From positions 248,001 through 312,000 of the forward strand of contig JACRPS010000004.1 of NCBI GenBank assembly GCA_016223085.1: a stretch of 64,000 nucleotides of DNA, read 5' to 3'. Of the stretch, positions 44,523 through 53,800 are shown in pieces. This DNA is from Chloroflexota bacterium (GTDB lineage: Bacteria; Chloroflexota; Anaerolineae; Aggregatilineales; Phototrophicaceae). The notes beneath the pieces were generated by a model. The model saw only the letters and a list, made by a program, of their open reading frames with translations. It was not told the DNA's origin and did no database searches. The stretch's first letter is position 1. The number at the start of each line of letters is the position of its first letter. The position numbers and the translations under genes are program-made.

Positions 44523-44550
44523 CCATATCTGTTATGGAATGTTCGGTTTA
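44523..44550. repeat. left copy of a 28-bp perfect inverted repeat
   Basis: These 28 bases are the exact reverse complement of 45810-45837. They begin CCATATCTGTTATGG, which is itself the CCATA-N5-TATGG palindrome (44523-44537), and end GGTTTA. The repeat lies 43 bases before the LexA-like HTH gene. It could be a terminal repeat of a small mobile unit, a duplicated operator region, or both. Confidence 0.8.
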
Positions 44551-44592
44551 TTTCTACCGCTCGATTGACCTCACATAAAAGGAGACAGCACC

Positions 44593-44850
44593 ATGAGGGT
44601 CAAAAAGATCAATCCGTTACCCGACCAACTCAGCGAGAATGAAATGATGGCGATGCAGTTTAAAGAGGGCTACGTCACCACAAAGCGAAGATCACCCACC
44701 ACGCGGGAGATCAGCGCCGCGATACACCTTTCTGTCTCGGCCACACACGACCTAATACAGCGACTCATTGAGTACGGCTATCTGGCGCGGAAAAGCCGAC
44801 GGCAGCGCCATCGTAACTATAGGGTGCTGCGCTCAACTGTCACTTCGTAA
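44593..44850 (+). CDS. LexA-type winged-helix DNA-binding protein
   Basis: 85 residues. The core (SPTTREISAAIHLSVSATHDLIQRLIEYGYLARKSRRQRHRNYRVL) resembles the N-terminal DNA-binding domain of LexA: PTTREIS, a recognition helix with SVSATHDLI, and the wing. There is no S24 peptidase domain, so it would not self-cleave. ATG 44593 follows AAAGGAG. It lies just downstream of a CCATA-N5-TATGG palindrome, so autoregulation is plausible. It ends 28 bases before a terminator-like hairpin. Confidence 0.75.
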   Translation: MRVKKINPLPDQLSENEMMAMQFKEGYVTTKRRSPTTREISAAIHLSVSATHDLIQRLIEYGYLARKSRRQRHRNYRVLRSTVTS

Positions 44851-44878
44851 TGGCAATTGCACCCTGAGATAGCACAAT

Positions 44879-44908
44879 GCCCCTGGTTTTGGTTACAGGG
44901 GCGTTTTC
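44879..44908 (+). terminator. probable terminator of the LexA-like gene
   Basis: GCCCCTG (44879-44885) pairs with CAGGGGC (44896-44902) around a ten-base loop, followed by GTTTTC. It lies 28 bases after the stop codon of the HTH gene. Confidence 0.65.
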
Positions 44909-44912
44909 ACTT

Positions 44913-44927
44913 CCATATCCGTTATGG
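44913..44927. promoter_or_regulatory. palindrome CCATA-N5-TATGG, copy 3
   Basis: CCATATCCGTTATGG differs from the 44523 copy by one base in the spacer. It directly follows the terminator-like hairpin of the HTH gene. The arms are perfect. It is likely a protein-binding site rather than coding sequence. Confidence 0.5.
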
Positions 44928-45202
44928 GGCTTTGGGTGACTGCCGCTGCTCCTTCGTTTGCACGGTACATGCGTTTCTGGCCGCGATGGTCGGTATGCCA
45001 GAGAGTGTACAGCACGCCGCCAAAAAATTTACTTTCGACATGGAGAGAGGGGGACAAGATATGTACCTGTCCCCTATTTTGGGGATGAATTTGCCTGAAA
45101 CTGGCCTTTTTGTCCAGTTTTGCCTGGTTTTTCCCCAGAAGTGACTGGACTCTTTGGAAGGAGGAGTCCAGTTGTGAGCCTGGTCTGCACACTATGCCGC
45201 GC

Positions 45203-45745
45203 TCACTTACCCCATCTATAGATGTCACTGGGGTGAGGTGGCAGTGATTTCAGCCATCGTCGCCATTCTTTTCGTCCTTCTAGGGTATCGGCGCAGGGCA
45301 TATCCTCTAACGGTTCACGATGACGTTTGAAGGAGTATCCCATTGCATTTAGGAGTGTGCGGAAACGCTTGTCGCTGATCTCGACTCCTGTTTTCTCCTC
45401 CATCAACGTATTAAGGGCTTTCGCGTCCATCAGATGCATATCCTGGGCGAACTCGGCCATCACAGTTTCAAGCAGTTTGCGATATTCCTCAGTAGCAAGA
45501 GGTGGTCGCCCCTGACGCGGCTGCTCTAACAGTCCCTCAATTCCTGCCGCCCGCCACCGTTTGAGCCAGGCATAAAGCGGCTTTCTCGTTTTGACGCCGA
45601 CGGCATTGGCAACGGCAGCAAAGGTGTTGCCTTCGTCGAGCAGCAGAAGGGCTTTTGCTCGTTGCCGAACTTCTGGACGTTCATCATTCATCGCGGCCTG
45701 AAGCTGCTCTTTTTCGTTCGGGGTTAGGCGGAAGGAATGGGACAT
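45203..45745 (-). pseudogene. truncated IS630-type transposase, HTH part only
   Basis: About 180 residues from ATG 45745 (CAGGAG upstream). The helix-turn-helix region (MNDERPEVRQRAKALLLLDEGNTFAAVANAVGVKTRKPLYAWLKRWRAAGIEGLLEQPRQGRPP) is the typical N terminus of IS630/Tc1-like transposases. It continues with the linker (RFRTLLNAMGYSFKRHREPLED). It ends ...PHPSDIYRWGK, just where the DDE catalytic domain should begin (usually near 'DI-F-DE'). So the protein cannot cut DNA by itself but may bind it. It faces the LexA-like gene inside the inverted repeats. Confidence 0.7.
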
Positions 45746-46121
45746 GGGGTTTTGCTCCTGGGGATTAAGGAAGGCGGAAGGATGACGACAGGCCGGTGCT
45801 GCCGCGCCATAAACCGAACATTCCATAACAGATATGGAGGCGGTTTATTGACAGAGGCGTGGAAAAGAGCAACGTAACCCACAGTAGCCGCCGCTCTATT
45901 TTTTTCTGGAACTCTGAATAAACGGAGAGATTGGATTTTGCGGTGAAACTATTATACCACAACGAGGCATCAGCTTGAAGGCTCACATAATGGCGATCAT
46001 CCGCGCTGGTCAAATCGAAACTTCAAAAGGACTTGTTAGAGCCTGCTTGCGGTAAGGTGGCGGAAGTGAGATAATTTGCAGTATCCAAGTATTCAAGATA
46101 GTTATTACTTAGAAGTACGTT
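45746..46121. other. intergenic region upstream of the TIR gene
   Basis: 376 bases. It holds the right 28-bp repeat (45810-45837) with its palindrome and then an AT-rich stretch leading to the TIR gene. Promoter-like AT-rich segments occur near 46060-46110, but no clear consensus promoter is seen. The TIR start at 46122 has no strong ribosome site. I see no gene here. Confidence 0.5.
45810..45837. repeat. right copy of a 28-bp perfect inverted repeat
   Basis: Exact reverse complement of 44523-44550. It contains the palindrome CCATA-ACAGA-TATGG at 45823-45837. It lies 64 bases before the start of the truncated IS630-type gene on the minus strand, so it occupies the likely promoter region of that gene. 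Confidence 0.8.
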
Positions 46122-47222
46122 ATGCCTCGCATCTTCATTTCCTACCGACGCGAAGACAGCCGAACCATCACTGGGCGGATTTATGATCGCTTGGTCACGG
46201 CCTTCGGTAGAGAAAATGTATTCAAAGATGTAGACAGCGTTCCCCCCGGCAAAGATTTTAGAGGCGTCATTAAAGAAGCGGTTAGTAACTGTGATGTGGT
46301 GCTGGTGATAATCGGGCCACGTTGGCTACATACTGCTGATAAACAGGGCAACAGGCGTCTTGATAATCCACAGGACTTTGTGCGTGTCGAGGTTGAAACA
46401 GGTCTTCAGCGACAGGGGGTAGATGTAATTCCACTCCTTGTAGAAGGTGCGTCCTTTCCAAGCGAGGACGAGTTGCCCACCGCGTTAAAGCAATTGGCCT
46501 TCCGAAACGCATGGCCCGTGCAGGACGACCCTTACTTCCACCGCGATATGGATAGGCTGATAGATCATTTAAGGCCGATGAGGTATTGGAAGAATGTTCC
46601 CTGCAAATGGATTGTGGGCGCTGTAGTGATTCCCATTTTAGCAGCACTTATAGCGGGTGTATTGCCAGCCGTCTTGAACCAAGATACGGTCACCCCCACA
46701 AATGCAGTAATACTTCATACAGTGACGCCATCAGCTACCTCGACGTTGACGCCATCTATTTCCCCAACCAGCACGCCGACAACGACATATAGTCCAACGG
46801 ATTCTCCGACGCCAACGGTTACGACTTCACCGACGGATACTGCGACGAATACACCGACAAAAACTTCTACTCCGACGGACACAGCATCTCCTACGAGTGC
46901 GCCAATTCATACCCCCGAATCCTCGCTATCGAATGTGGAAATGATAACACCGACATCATTGGAAGTCTCTGCTCCTCGTTCGTATCCATGTGATGCTACC
47001 GTTATCTATAATCAGACTGCATTGCTGAACGTTATACGTGCTGGACCTTCTAGCAAATCGTCATTTAGACCTCCCATTCGGCAAGGTGCTACTATAAAAA
47101 TTCTGTCGAAAGATCAAGAAGCAACAAATGAATTCTGGTATCACATTGCTGATAGTGAGGGCAACGTGCTGGGTTGGATACCTACAGATTATGTTATCCC
47201 AGGTGAGGACTGTCCTGTTTAG
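46122..47222 (+). CDS. TIR-domain protein with transmembrane helix, Thr/Pro stalk and SH3-like domain
   Basis: 366 residues. The N-terminal TIR domain (~1-150) has PRIFISYRREDSRTITGRIYDRL, the box VFKDVDSVPPGKDF, VLVIIGPRWL and VRVEVETGL, where a catalytic Glu could lie. A transmembrane helix (WIVGAVVIPILAALIAGVLPAVL) is followed by a Thr/Ser/Pro stalk of about 80 residues and a C-terminal SH3-like domain (LLNVIRAGPSSKSSFRPP, then WYHIADSEGNVLGWIPTDYV). This places TIR inside the cell and the SH3 domain outside. TIR domains of bacteria often cleave NAD in defence; here an envelope-linked sensor role is possible. Confidence 0.85.
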   Translation: MPRIFISYRREDSRTITGRIYDRLVTAFGRENVFKDVDSVPPGKDFRGVIKEAVSNCDVVLVIIGPRWLHTADKQGNRRLDNPQDFVRVEVETGLQRQGVDVIPLLVEGASFPSEDELPTALKQLAFRNAWPVQDDPYFHRDMDRLIDHLRPMRYWKNVPCKWIVGAVVIPILAALIAGVLPAVLNQDTVTPTNAVILHTVTPSATSTLTPSISPTSTPTTTYSPTDSPTPTVTTSPTDTATNTPTKTSTPTDTASPTSAPIHTPESSLSNVEMITPTSLEVSAPRSYPCDATVIYNQTALLNVIRAGPSSKSSFRPPIRQGATIKILSKDQEATNEFWYHIADSEGNVLGWIPTDYVIPGEDCPV

Positions 47223-47335
47223 AAAGGTGTTATAGATTCAGGAAAAATAATATGTTGGCAATTCCCCAAACATAGATATGAAAGTTTGGACTATTGCCCA
47301 AAGTCCCGAATCATACCGTTTGAGGAGGCACGAAA

Positions 47336-48268
47336 ATGTCAAATTCTGTAAAAATTCTCGGTACGATGATTATTTTTCTGTTTTCTTTCGTAGTCACCCA
47401 AGCTCAAATTGCAACTGAGCCACAACCCGGAGTAGACGTTCACTGCGGAGATATAGTTCAGGGTGAATTCACGGATGATTTTGAACGTCACGATTATTAC
47501 ATTAACCTTGTGCATGGCGATTCAATCATGGTAGAGGGACGTTCATTAGAGAGGGAGGGCCTTCTCCAGTTTATGTTAGCCATAGTTGATCCTGATGGCA
47601 CTGATAACCTTAGAGCTGGTGCAGACTATGATCCAAGTGAGTCTCCAAGATCAACGTGGGAGCAATCACTTTCAAGAGGGCAGTTCAGTATTGTCGCAAT
47701 GAACAGCAACGCAGATTGGAGTGGCATTAATGGAATACATTGGCAAAACAGGAAGGGCGGAGTGGGTAAATATGAGTTGCATATCAATTGCACTCTCCGA
47801 GATGGCACGGTAGTTCGTGCTGGCGATGTGGTCGCCGCTACTCCAACCTCGCCTGCTTCTGCTTCCTTAGTGGCCTTACCGCCAAATGTTCCTGGCTTTC
47901 CTGGCCTTGCACCCATTGATATGTCCAACGCTGTTAAGTTGCCGCTAATACTCGACACGCCAATGACGGGCATCGTGACACCTACGGGGAACGAGGTGTT
48001 GGGCTTTACACTAGATGCCAATGCTAACGACACCGTGGAATTGAGTTTCAAAAAGCTGTCCGGCAATTTGAACCTGGGCGTCGTTGTATTATCACCGGAG
48101 AACAAGGTTGTCTTTTATGGCGGTCTAGTCCTATCAGAATCATTATCCACACGTTTCAAACTGCCATTGGCAGGGCAGTATACCATTGGCGTTTTTCGCG
48201 TTGATTTACTGCCGCCAGATGTGCCAGAAGCGACAGCATTTCAAGTGCAGGGCACGATAGTTTCGTAA
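47336..48268 (+). CDS. exported repeat-domain protein (paralogue A)
   Basis: 310 residues, with a signal peptide (ILGTMIIFLFSFVVTQAQ). There are two similar beta-sandwich regions of a pre-peptidase-C-like kind: VHCGDIVQGEFTDDFERHDYYINLVHGDSIMV and MTGIVTPTGNEVLGFTLDANANDTVELSF. The first resembles domains that help secreted proteases or adhesins fold. A Pro/Ala linker joins them. The next gene is a clear paralogue. The start at 47336 follows GAGGAGGCACGAAA. No catalytic motif is seen. Confidence 0.75.
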   Translation: MSNSVKILGTMIIFLFSFVVTQAQIATEPQPGVDVHCGDIVQGEFTDDFERHDYYINLVHGDSIMVEGRSLEREGLLQFMLAIVDPDGTDNLRAGADYDPSESPRSTWEQSLSRGQFSIVAMNSNADWSGINGIHWQNRKGGVGKYELHINCTLRDGTVVRAGDVVAATPTSPASASLVALPPNVPGFPGLAPIDMSNAVKLPLILDTPMTGIVTPTGNEVLGFTLDANANDTVELSFKKLSGNLNLGVVVLSPENKVVFYGGLVLSESLSTRFKLPLAGQYTIGVFRVDLLPPDVPEATAFQVQGTIVS

Positions 48269-48297
48269 GTAATCCAGCATTCAGGGGGACCGATACC

Positions 48298-49164
48298 ATG
48301 AGAATATTCCTAAAAACATCTTTCTTTGTCTTGGTGCTGATGCTTCTGTCTTCGATGGGCATTGTAGTAGCACAGATTGCACCAACATCTGTCCAATGTG
48401 GGCAGATTATTGAAGGCGAGTTTCTGAGAGCGGACAATGAGGGAGCGCAAGAGTATACCCTTAGTCTAGCTCCTGGTGATAGGATAACAGTCTCTGGAGA
48501 CACTGTAGGAGCGTATCTAAAATATGCAATACGTGTCTTTGCACCCACAACAGGCGTAGTTGCTAGTGATGATTATGTTCACAGAGATGAGCCTCATGCT
48601 GAATCCAATGTATTGTCAGAGCGGGGTACTTATACCATCCGGGTTTGGTCCAATGGCCCTGGATTATATACTCTCTATATCGGCTGTACTCTACGTGATG
48701 GTACGGTTATTGCTCCTGGTGATGTGCCAGTTTCGCATCAGGTTACTACTTCCACATCTGCAAGTCTTACTCAAGATGTTCCTGAATTTGGTTTCGCTGG
48801 CCTTGCGCCTGTAGATTTTGCTAATGTTGCCCGGCTGACCATACCTGCGAATGTGCCAATGACTGGAGCAATTACGCCAAATGGGGGTGAGATACTTGGC
48901 TATTTGGTCAATGGCAGCGAAGGTGACGTTCTTGAACTGCGCTTTACGCGGCTTTCTGGCAACCTGAATCTTGGCCTTATTGTGCTGTCTCAGAATAACG
49001 AATTGGCATTCCAGGCGAGTCTTATCACGACCAATAGCCTGATAACACAGTTTACGCTGCCATCTACAGGTGAATATACAGTCGGGGTATTTCGTGTTGA
49101 TTTATTGCCTGTAAGTCAGCCCGAACCAACCGCTTTCCAGATTCAGGCGACATTGAATCCCTGA
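48298..49164 (+). CDS. exported repeat-domain protein (paralogue B)
   Basis: 288 residues, with a signal peptide (TSFFVLVLMLLSSMGIVVAQ). It follows the same plan as the preceding gene (VQCGQIIEGEFLRADNEGAQEYTLSLAPGDRITV, and MTGAITPNGGEILGYLVNGSEGDVLELRF). The C-terminal motif GEYTVGVFRVDLLP also matches GQYTIGVFRVDLLP of paralogue A. The two genes are 29 bases apart and look like a tandem duplication. They are probably in one transcript with the SH3 protein downstream. The function is unknown; the location is extracytoplasmic. Confidence 0.75.
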   Translation: MRIFLKTSFFVLVLMLLSSMGIVVAQIAPTSVQCGQIIEGEFLRADNEGAQEYTLSLAPGDRITVSGDTVGAYLKYAIRVFAPTTGVVASDDYVHRDEPHAESNVLSERGTYTIRVWSNGPGLYTLYIGCTLRDGTVIAPGDVPVSHQVTTSTSASLTQDVPEFGFAGLAPVDFANVARLTIPANVPMTGAITPNGGEILGYLVNGSEGDVLELRFTRLSGNLNLGLIVLSQNNELAFQASLITTNSLITQFTLPSTGEYTVGVFRVDLLPVSQPEPTAFQIQATLNP

Positions 49165-49222
49165 TTACGGCATCTAGTTAAAATAGCTGTCCAGGCAGCG
49201 GGAGTGGTGAAGGAGGAGTGCG

Positions 49223-50671
49223 ATGGGGAACTCGTCAAAAGCCAAGTTGAGTCTGTTGACGGCACTTTTTACTCTCGGCCTGCTGCTCCCGGTCACCGCC
49301 CAAGATATGGCGACTTGCACTGTCCGTTCCCGACAAAACGTGAACCGGCGAATGGGGCCGGGTACGGGTTTCGGCGTGGTAGGTGTGCTGCTTGGCGGAC
49401 AAAACACGGCGATCAATGGGCAGGCTACGGGTGATGATGGACTTGTCTGGTGGCAGTTGGCTGACGGTTCATGGGTGCGTTCAGATACTGTAGACGAAAG
49501 GGGCAACTGTGAGAACTTACCAGTGGTTTCTTTGTCACTCTTAGAAACGCCTTTTACACCAACTGCTTCTCCAACTACAGCTACTTTGGAAGCAACGGAA
49601 GAAGCGGATTCGAGTGCCCTATACCATACGGGTGATGAGGTCGTCGTTTACGGCCAGAACATGGTCTTTCTCATCTACTCTGAACCTTCTACCAGTGCAT
49701 CGGTTGCAGAAGCCACAATCAGCGGCGTTAGCTTGGTTATCGTCGGTGGTCCGCAAATAGTTGATGGCGAAACATGGTGGCAAGTGCGCTCACCCAGCGG
49801 GTTGGAAGGTTGGGTTCTCGAAACGATTGATGGTCAAACGGCGCTTCTGTTACCCGGCACATCTTCACCACCAGCGGAGCTTGGTTTGAGGGTCGGTGAA
49901 GAAGCTATTGTAGCAGGGCAGGGGAAAGTGCTGCTGATTTATGCCGAACCCAGAACGGACGCAAGTGTCGTGGAAGCTACGGTGAGCGGGGTCACTTTAA
50001 CTATTACAGACGGCCCAGAGGTTGTTGAAGGTGTGGTTTGGTGGCAAGTGCGCTCACCAAGTGGTACAGAAGGGTGGACACCTGAAACCATAGATGGAGA
50101 ACCGGCTATATTGTCTCCTAGAGCGGTACTTGCCATAAATACTCCGACACCTGTACCTACAGCAGTAGTCTTGGTCACTGTTTCTGCAACAGTGGATACA
50201 GCGCGATTAAATGTTCGACGTGGGCCAGGGCCGGAATACGACGAAGTAAGACAGCTTTCGCGCGGCCAAGCTATTACAATAATTGGACGTAATGACGATG
50301 GCTCATGGGTTCAACTCGATTCAGCCGATCAACAATGGGTCAACGCTCAATATGTGATTATCAACGGTAATGTCAGTACCTTGCCTGTTACCTTTACTGA
50401 AGTCGGCGATTGGGGGCCGCCAGGCGAACCTACAGGCGCTAAAGCGAGAGCAACGACTACTCTTCGTCTAAGAGGGGGCCCTGGTACGAATTACCGTCAG
50501 TTAGAAAACCCCGATATTTTGAAGCCTGGGAGCGTTGTAGACATTGTTGGTCAGAGTGTGGATGGCATCTGGTATCAAGTGAACGTGAACAATCGGAGCG
50601 CATGGATTAGAGCCGAAGGCGTGACGCTTACAGGGAGTACAAATGCTTCCATTCCAGTTACCAGCCCGTAG
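49223..50671 (+). CDS. exported multi-SH3-domain protein
   Basis: 482 residues, with a signal peptide (KLSLLTALFTLGLLLPVTAQ). It has five bacterial SH3 domains: TVRSRQNVNRRMGPGTGFGVVG at the N terminus; two near-duplicates in the middle (VWWQVRSPSGTEGWTPETIDG and TWWQVRSPSGLEGWVLETIDG); then ARLNVRRGPGPEYDEVRQL; and TLRLRGGPGTNYRQLENPD. Thr/Pro linkers separate the first from the rest. SH3b domains bind cell-wall peptides or other ligands. ATG 49223 follows AAGGAGGAGTGCG. Confidence 0.8.
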   Translation: MGNSSKAKLSLLTALFTLGLLLPVTAQDMATCTVRSRQNVNRRMGPGTGFGVVGVLLGGQNTAINGQATGDDGLVWWQLADGSWVRSDTVDERGNCENLPVVSLSLLETPFTPTASPTTATLEATEEADSSALYHTGDEVVVYGQNMVFLIYSEPSTSASVAEATISGVSLVIVGGPQIVDGETWWQVRSPSGLEGWVLETIDGQTALLLPGTSSPPAELGLRVGEEAIVAGQGKVLLIYAEPRTDASVVEATVSGVTLTITDGPEVVEGVVWWQVRSPSGTEGWTPETIDGEPAILSPRAVLAINTPTPVPTAVVLVTVSATVDTARLNVRRGPGPEYDEVRQLSRGQAITIIGRNDDGSWVQLDSADQQWVNAQYVIINGNVSTLPVTFTEVGDWGPPGEPTGAKARATTTLRLRGGPGTNYRQLENPDILKPGSVVDIVGQSVDGIWYQVNVNNRSAWIRAEGVTLTGSTNASIPVTSP

Positions 50672-50806
50672 TGGGTACATAGTACATGGACGGCCTAATT
50701 ATTCTCATGTAAGGCGTTTTTCAGGTGTTTATGGGTTAATGGGTGTATTCAGCACAAAGACTTCCTGGTTTTGCCCGTGTCAGCATGGTGCAGTTTGGGG
50801 GCTGCT

Positions 50807-53800
50807 ATGCTGTGGAAAATGCGTTATGTCACTTTTGTCGGTCTGACGATAGGTATTATCGTCATATTTGTAGTCGTCAGCAACCAGTCACCTAATCAGG
50901 GGAGTCTGCTGCCAACACTAATTTCTTCCCCTTCACTTCCTCCTACTTCACAACCAACCGCATCAATCCCAATCCTGAACGCAGCCAGTACCCCTTTGTC
51001 TCGGATAACATCCACTAGCTTTGTATCAGCAGTTGGGCAAGCGACTCCCACTCCTTTTGAAGCCAGCTTGCAAACGCCGAACACATCTCTAGTTGCTGGT
51101 GTCACACCTCCGATACCATCGGTTGAGCCTATAAACGTCTCTTTGCCGGAAAATCCTATTCCTAATCAGATTATTATGCCGACAAGTACTTCTGTGCAGT
51201 CGAAAATACATGAACGCAGAACTTTTCCTGCTGTGGGAATTGAAGTAGATATTCCGGACGGATGGCTCGTTAACGAATATCAAAATGTCGGTTTTGGCTT
51301 TAGTTTTTACACTCCCAACATATCACTACAAGAGCCTGATTTTGTTTTAACGGGTGCTTATATTGTTTTACAGATTTCTGACGAGGTTGAAAATCCTCGT
51401 AGCTTGACACCTCCTGAAATTTCCAGTGTCGCAACATCAGTTATTGTTGGAGGGTTGGAAGGGGTCGGGTATGAGTTGGTCAATTCTTTTGATACTGTGG
51501 AAAAGAATGTAGATATTTATGGAGATAAAAAGCTCTTTCGGTTCACAATGCAGTACGCACATGGTGATCCGGAAGCCAGAAAATATGAAACTGCTTTTGA
51601 TACAATATTAAGATCGTTGACTTTTGTTCAACGGGAAGGTAGTTTGCCGATCTACAACATTCCTATCTCTATGCAAAATTTGGCATTCACAGCTTTAAGT
51701 TTTCCATTTGAAGCAGGGCAACAATGGAAAATAGCTAGTGGGGGCGGTTATAACAACGGAGCTAGACATGGAGGTAACAATTTTGGCTATGCTCTATATG
51801 CGCTTGATTTCCAACGATATGATGGCGCTGTAGATGGAGTAATGGCCTTATCGCCTACGAGCGGTTCTCTAGACCATCCACATACAGGATACGACAGTCA
51901 GGGGCAAAGTTATGCTCATTGCATAGACATTTCAATTGCTGAAGTTGATGCAACCAATAATCTTTGGCTAGAGGTATGCCACCTAAACTTTGAGTCTTAC
52001 CAAAAGCAAGGAAGTAAGATCATAAAAGGAGAAGTTTTGGGAACATTTGCCCTGGACGGCTGTGGAGGGGCATGCACAACACGCCATATACACTTAGCTG
52101 CATTTATAGGAAAAAAAGGAAACCCCTGGACATCGCCTGAGACGCGCCAAGCATTGCCTTTTAGTTCTACTGAATACGGAAATCTTGCTCTTGATGGACA
52201 AGATTTCTCGCCAGACGGTAGCAAAAACCAATACCGAAATAAAAGTGGACTTTATTCTAGCCTTACACCGATATGCCTACCCGAAACTGCACCCACAAAT
52301 TCACAAGATGTTTGCGGAGGGGGAATGGGCGTAACCATTTACGAAAATCCAAATTTTGGTGGAAAGTCGCTTGTATTACTAAGCAATGATGATGACTTGT
52401 GTAATAATCCCCTAAACCCCAATACCGACCCCTTAACATTTGTTTGCTTCTCGGCCCCAAGTTGGAATGACATTGCATCATCCATCCGTGTTGCGCCAGG
52501 TTGGCACGCGATACTCTACCTCCACAGCAAAGCTCAAGAGCAGGAACTAGGGGAATATCACATTGTGCGAAACTGTAATTCAGATATTACTGACTTTGGC
52601 GATCCATCTTGGAACTTTAGCAATGGCGCGTCCTTGAATGATAATGTTTCTCGCATAGTGGTAGAGCGATGTTCAAGCAGCAATACTCAAAGTCTACTAT
52701 TTGACACTGCTGCCTCTGCAAGCACGCCTTGTAACGTTGATTTCGACAATCTTGTTACCAATTTGAATAATACCGGCCCTGGTTCATTGAGGCAGATCAT
52801 TGCCGATACAAATGAAGGTGACACGGTTTACTTTGGCGTGACGGGGACAATTAAACTTGCGGACTACAGCAGCATTTACATTGACAAGAACCTGACGATA
52901 ATTGGGCCAGGGGCGTCCAGTCTTACTATTCGTGGAAGTAGCACTGCACGAGTCATAATTGCTACTGGCGTGACAGTTACCCTCAATGGACTTGGTATTG
53001 CTGGTGGGGGAATTGAAAATAACGGCATACTGCTATTAACCGACAGTATGGTGTTTGAGAGTTCCAGCAGTGGTATTCTCAATACTGGAAATTTGTCCAT
53101 CACAGAGTCTACAATTTCTGACAACTCCACTATCTGCTCTTCATGTCCTGGGGGCGGAATTTATAATACAGCTTCAGGGATAGCATCCCTCACAAACAGT
53201 ACGATCTCAGACAACAGAGCACTTGGTGGTGGCGGTGCTATTTTCAACGGGGGTGGTATTCTTAGACTGAGCAACGTCACTATATCCAATAACGCCTCGG
53301 TTGGTGCAACAGGAGGCATTTGGAGCAGCGGTGGCACAGTTACTATCAAGAACAGTATCATTGCTGACTATACTGCCTGCACTTTGACAGATGGTGCGAC
53401 GTTAGTAGCGCAGGATACAAATCTAGCGTTGGATGGCTCGTGTCCTGGCTTCACCCTAAACAACATGAACCCACTTTTAGATCGGTTGCGAGACTATGGT
53501 GGGCAAACATGGACGATGCGCCTGGCTGGACTGCCAAATAAGAGTCCCGCACTGGATACAGCGTCAGATTGCACAGACTTGAACGGTAAGGTACTGACAA
53601 CTGACCAACGGGGTCGCCCACGTCCGGTGGATGGAGATGGAAGCGGCGGGGCACGCTGTGACATCGGCGCATTTGAGTTTGCTCCTACTGATGCTACACC
53701 ACAGACATTCACCGTCACTAATCTGAATGAGAGTGGCCCAGGGTCTCTACGGCAGGCTATTGCTGATGCCTATCATAATGACACAATCAATATTGCCCTT

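Larger units (their letters stand above)
44851..45202. other. intergenic region inside the inverted-repeat unit
   Basis: 352 bases without a supported gene. It contains a terminator-like hairpin (44879-44908), a CCATA-N5-TATGG palindrome (44913-44927) and the sequence between the LexA-like gene and the truncated IS630-type gene. Short open frames on both strands (44857-45144, 44893-45228) have no ribosome site or recognisable content. Part of it may be remnant transposase sequence. Confidence 0.5.
44523..45837. mobile_element. 1.3-kb unit bounded by 28-bp inverted repeats
   Basis: Perfect 28-bp inverted repeats (44523-44550 and 45810-45837) enclose a LexA-like HTH gene on the plus strand and a truncated IS630-type gene on the minus strand, both reading inward. 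The repeats have the look of transposon ends, but no full transposase is present and no clear target duplication is seen. It may be a defective or non-autonomous insertion, or two copies of a regulatory region left by rearrangement. Confidence 0.5.
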
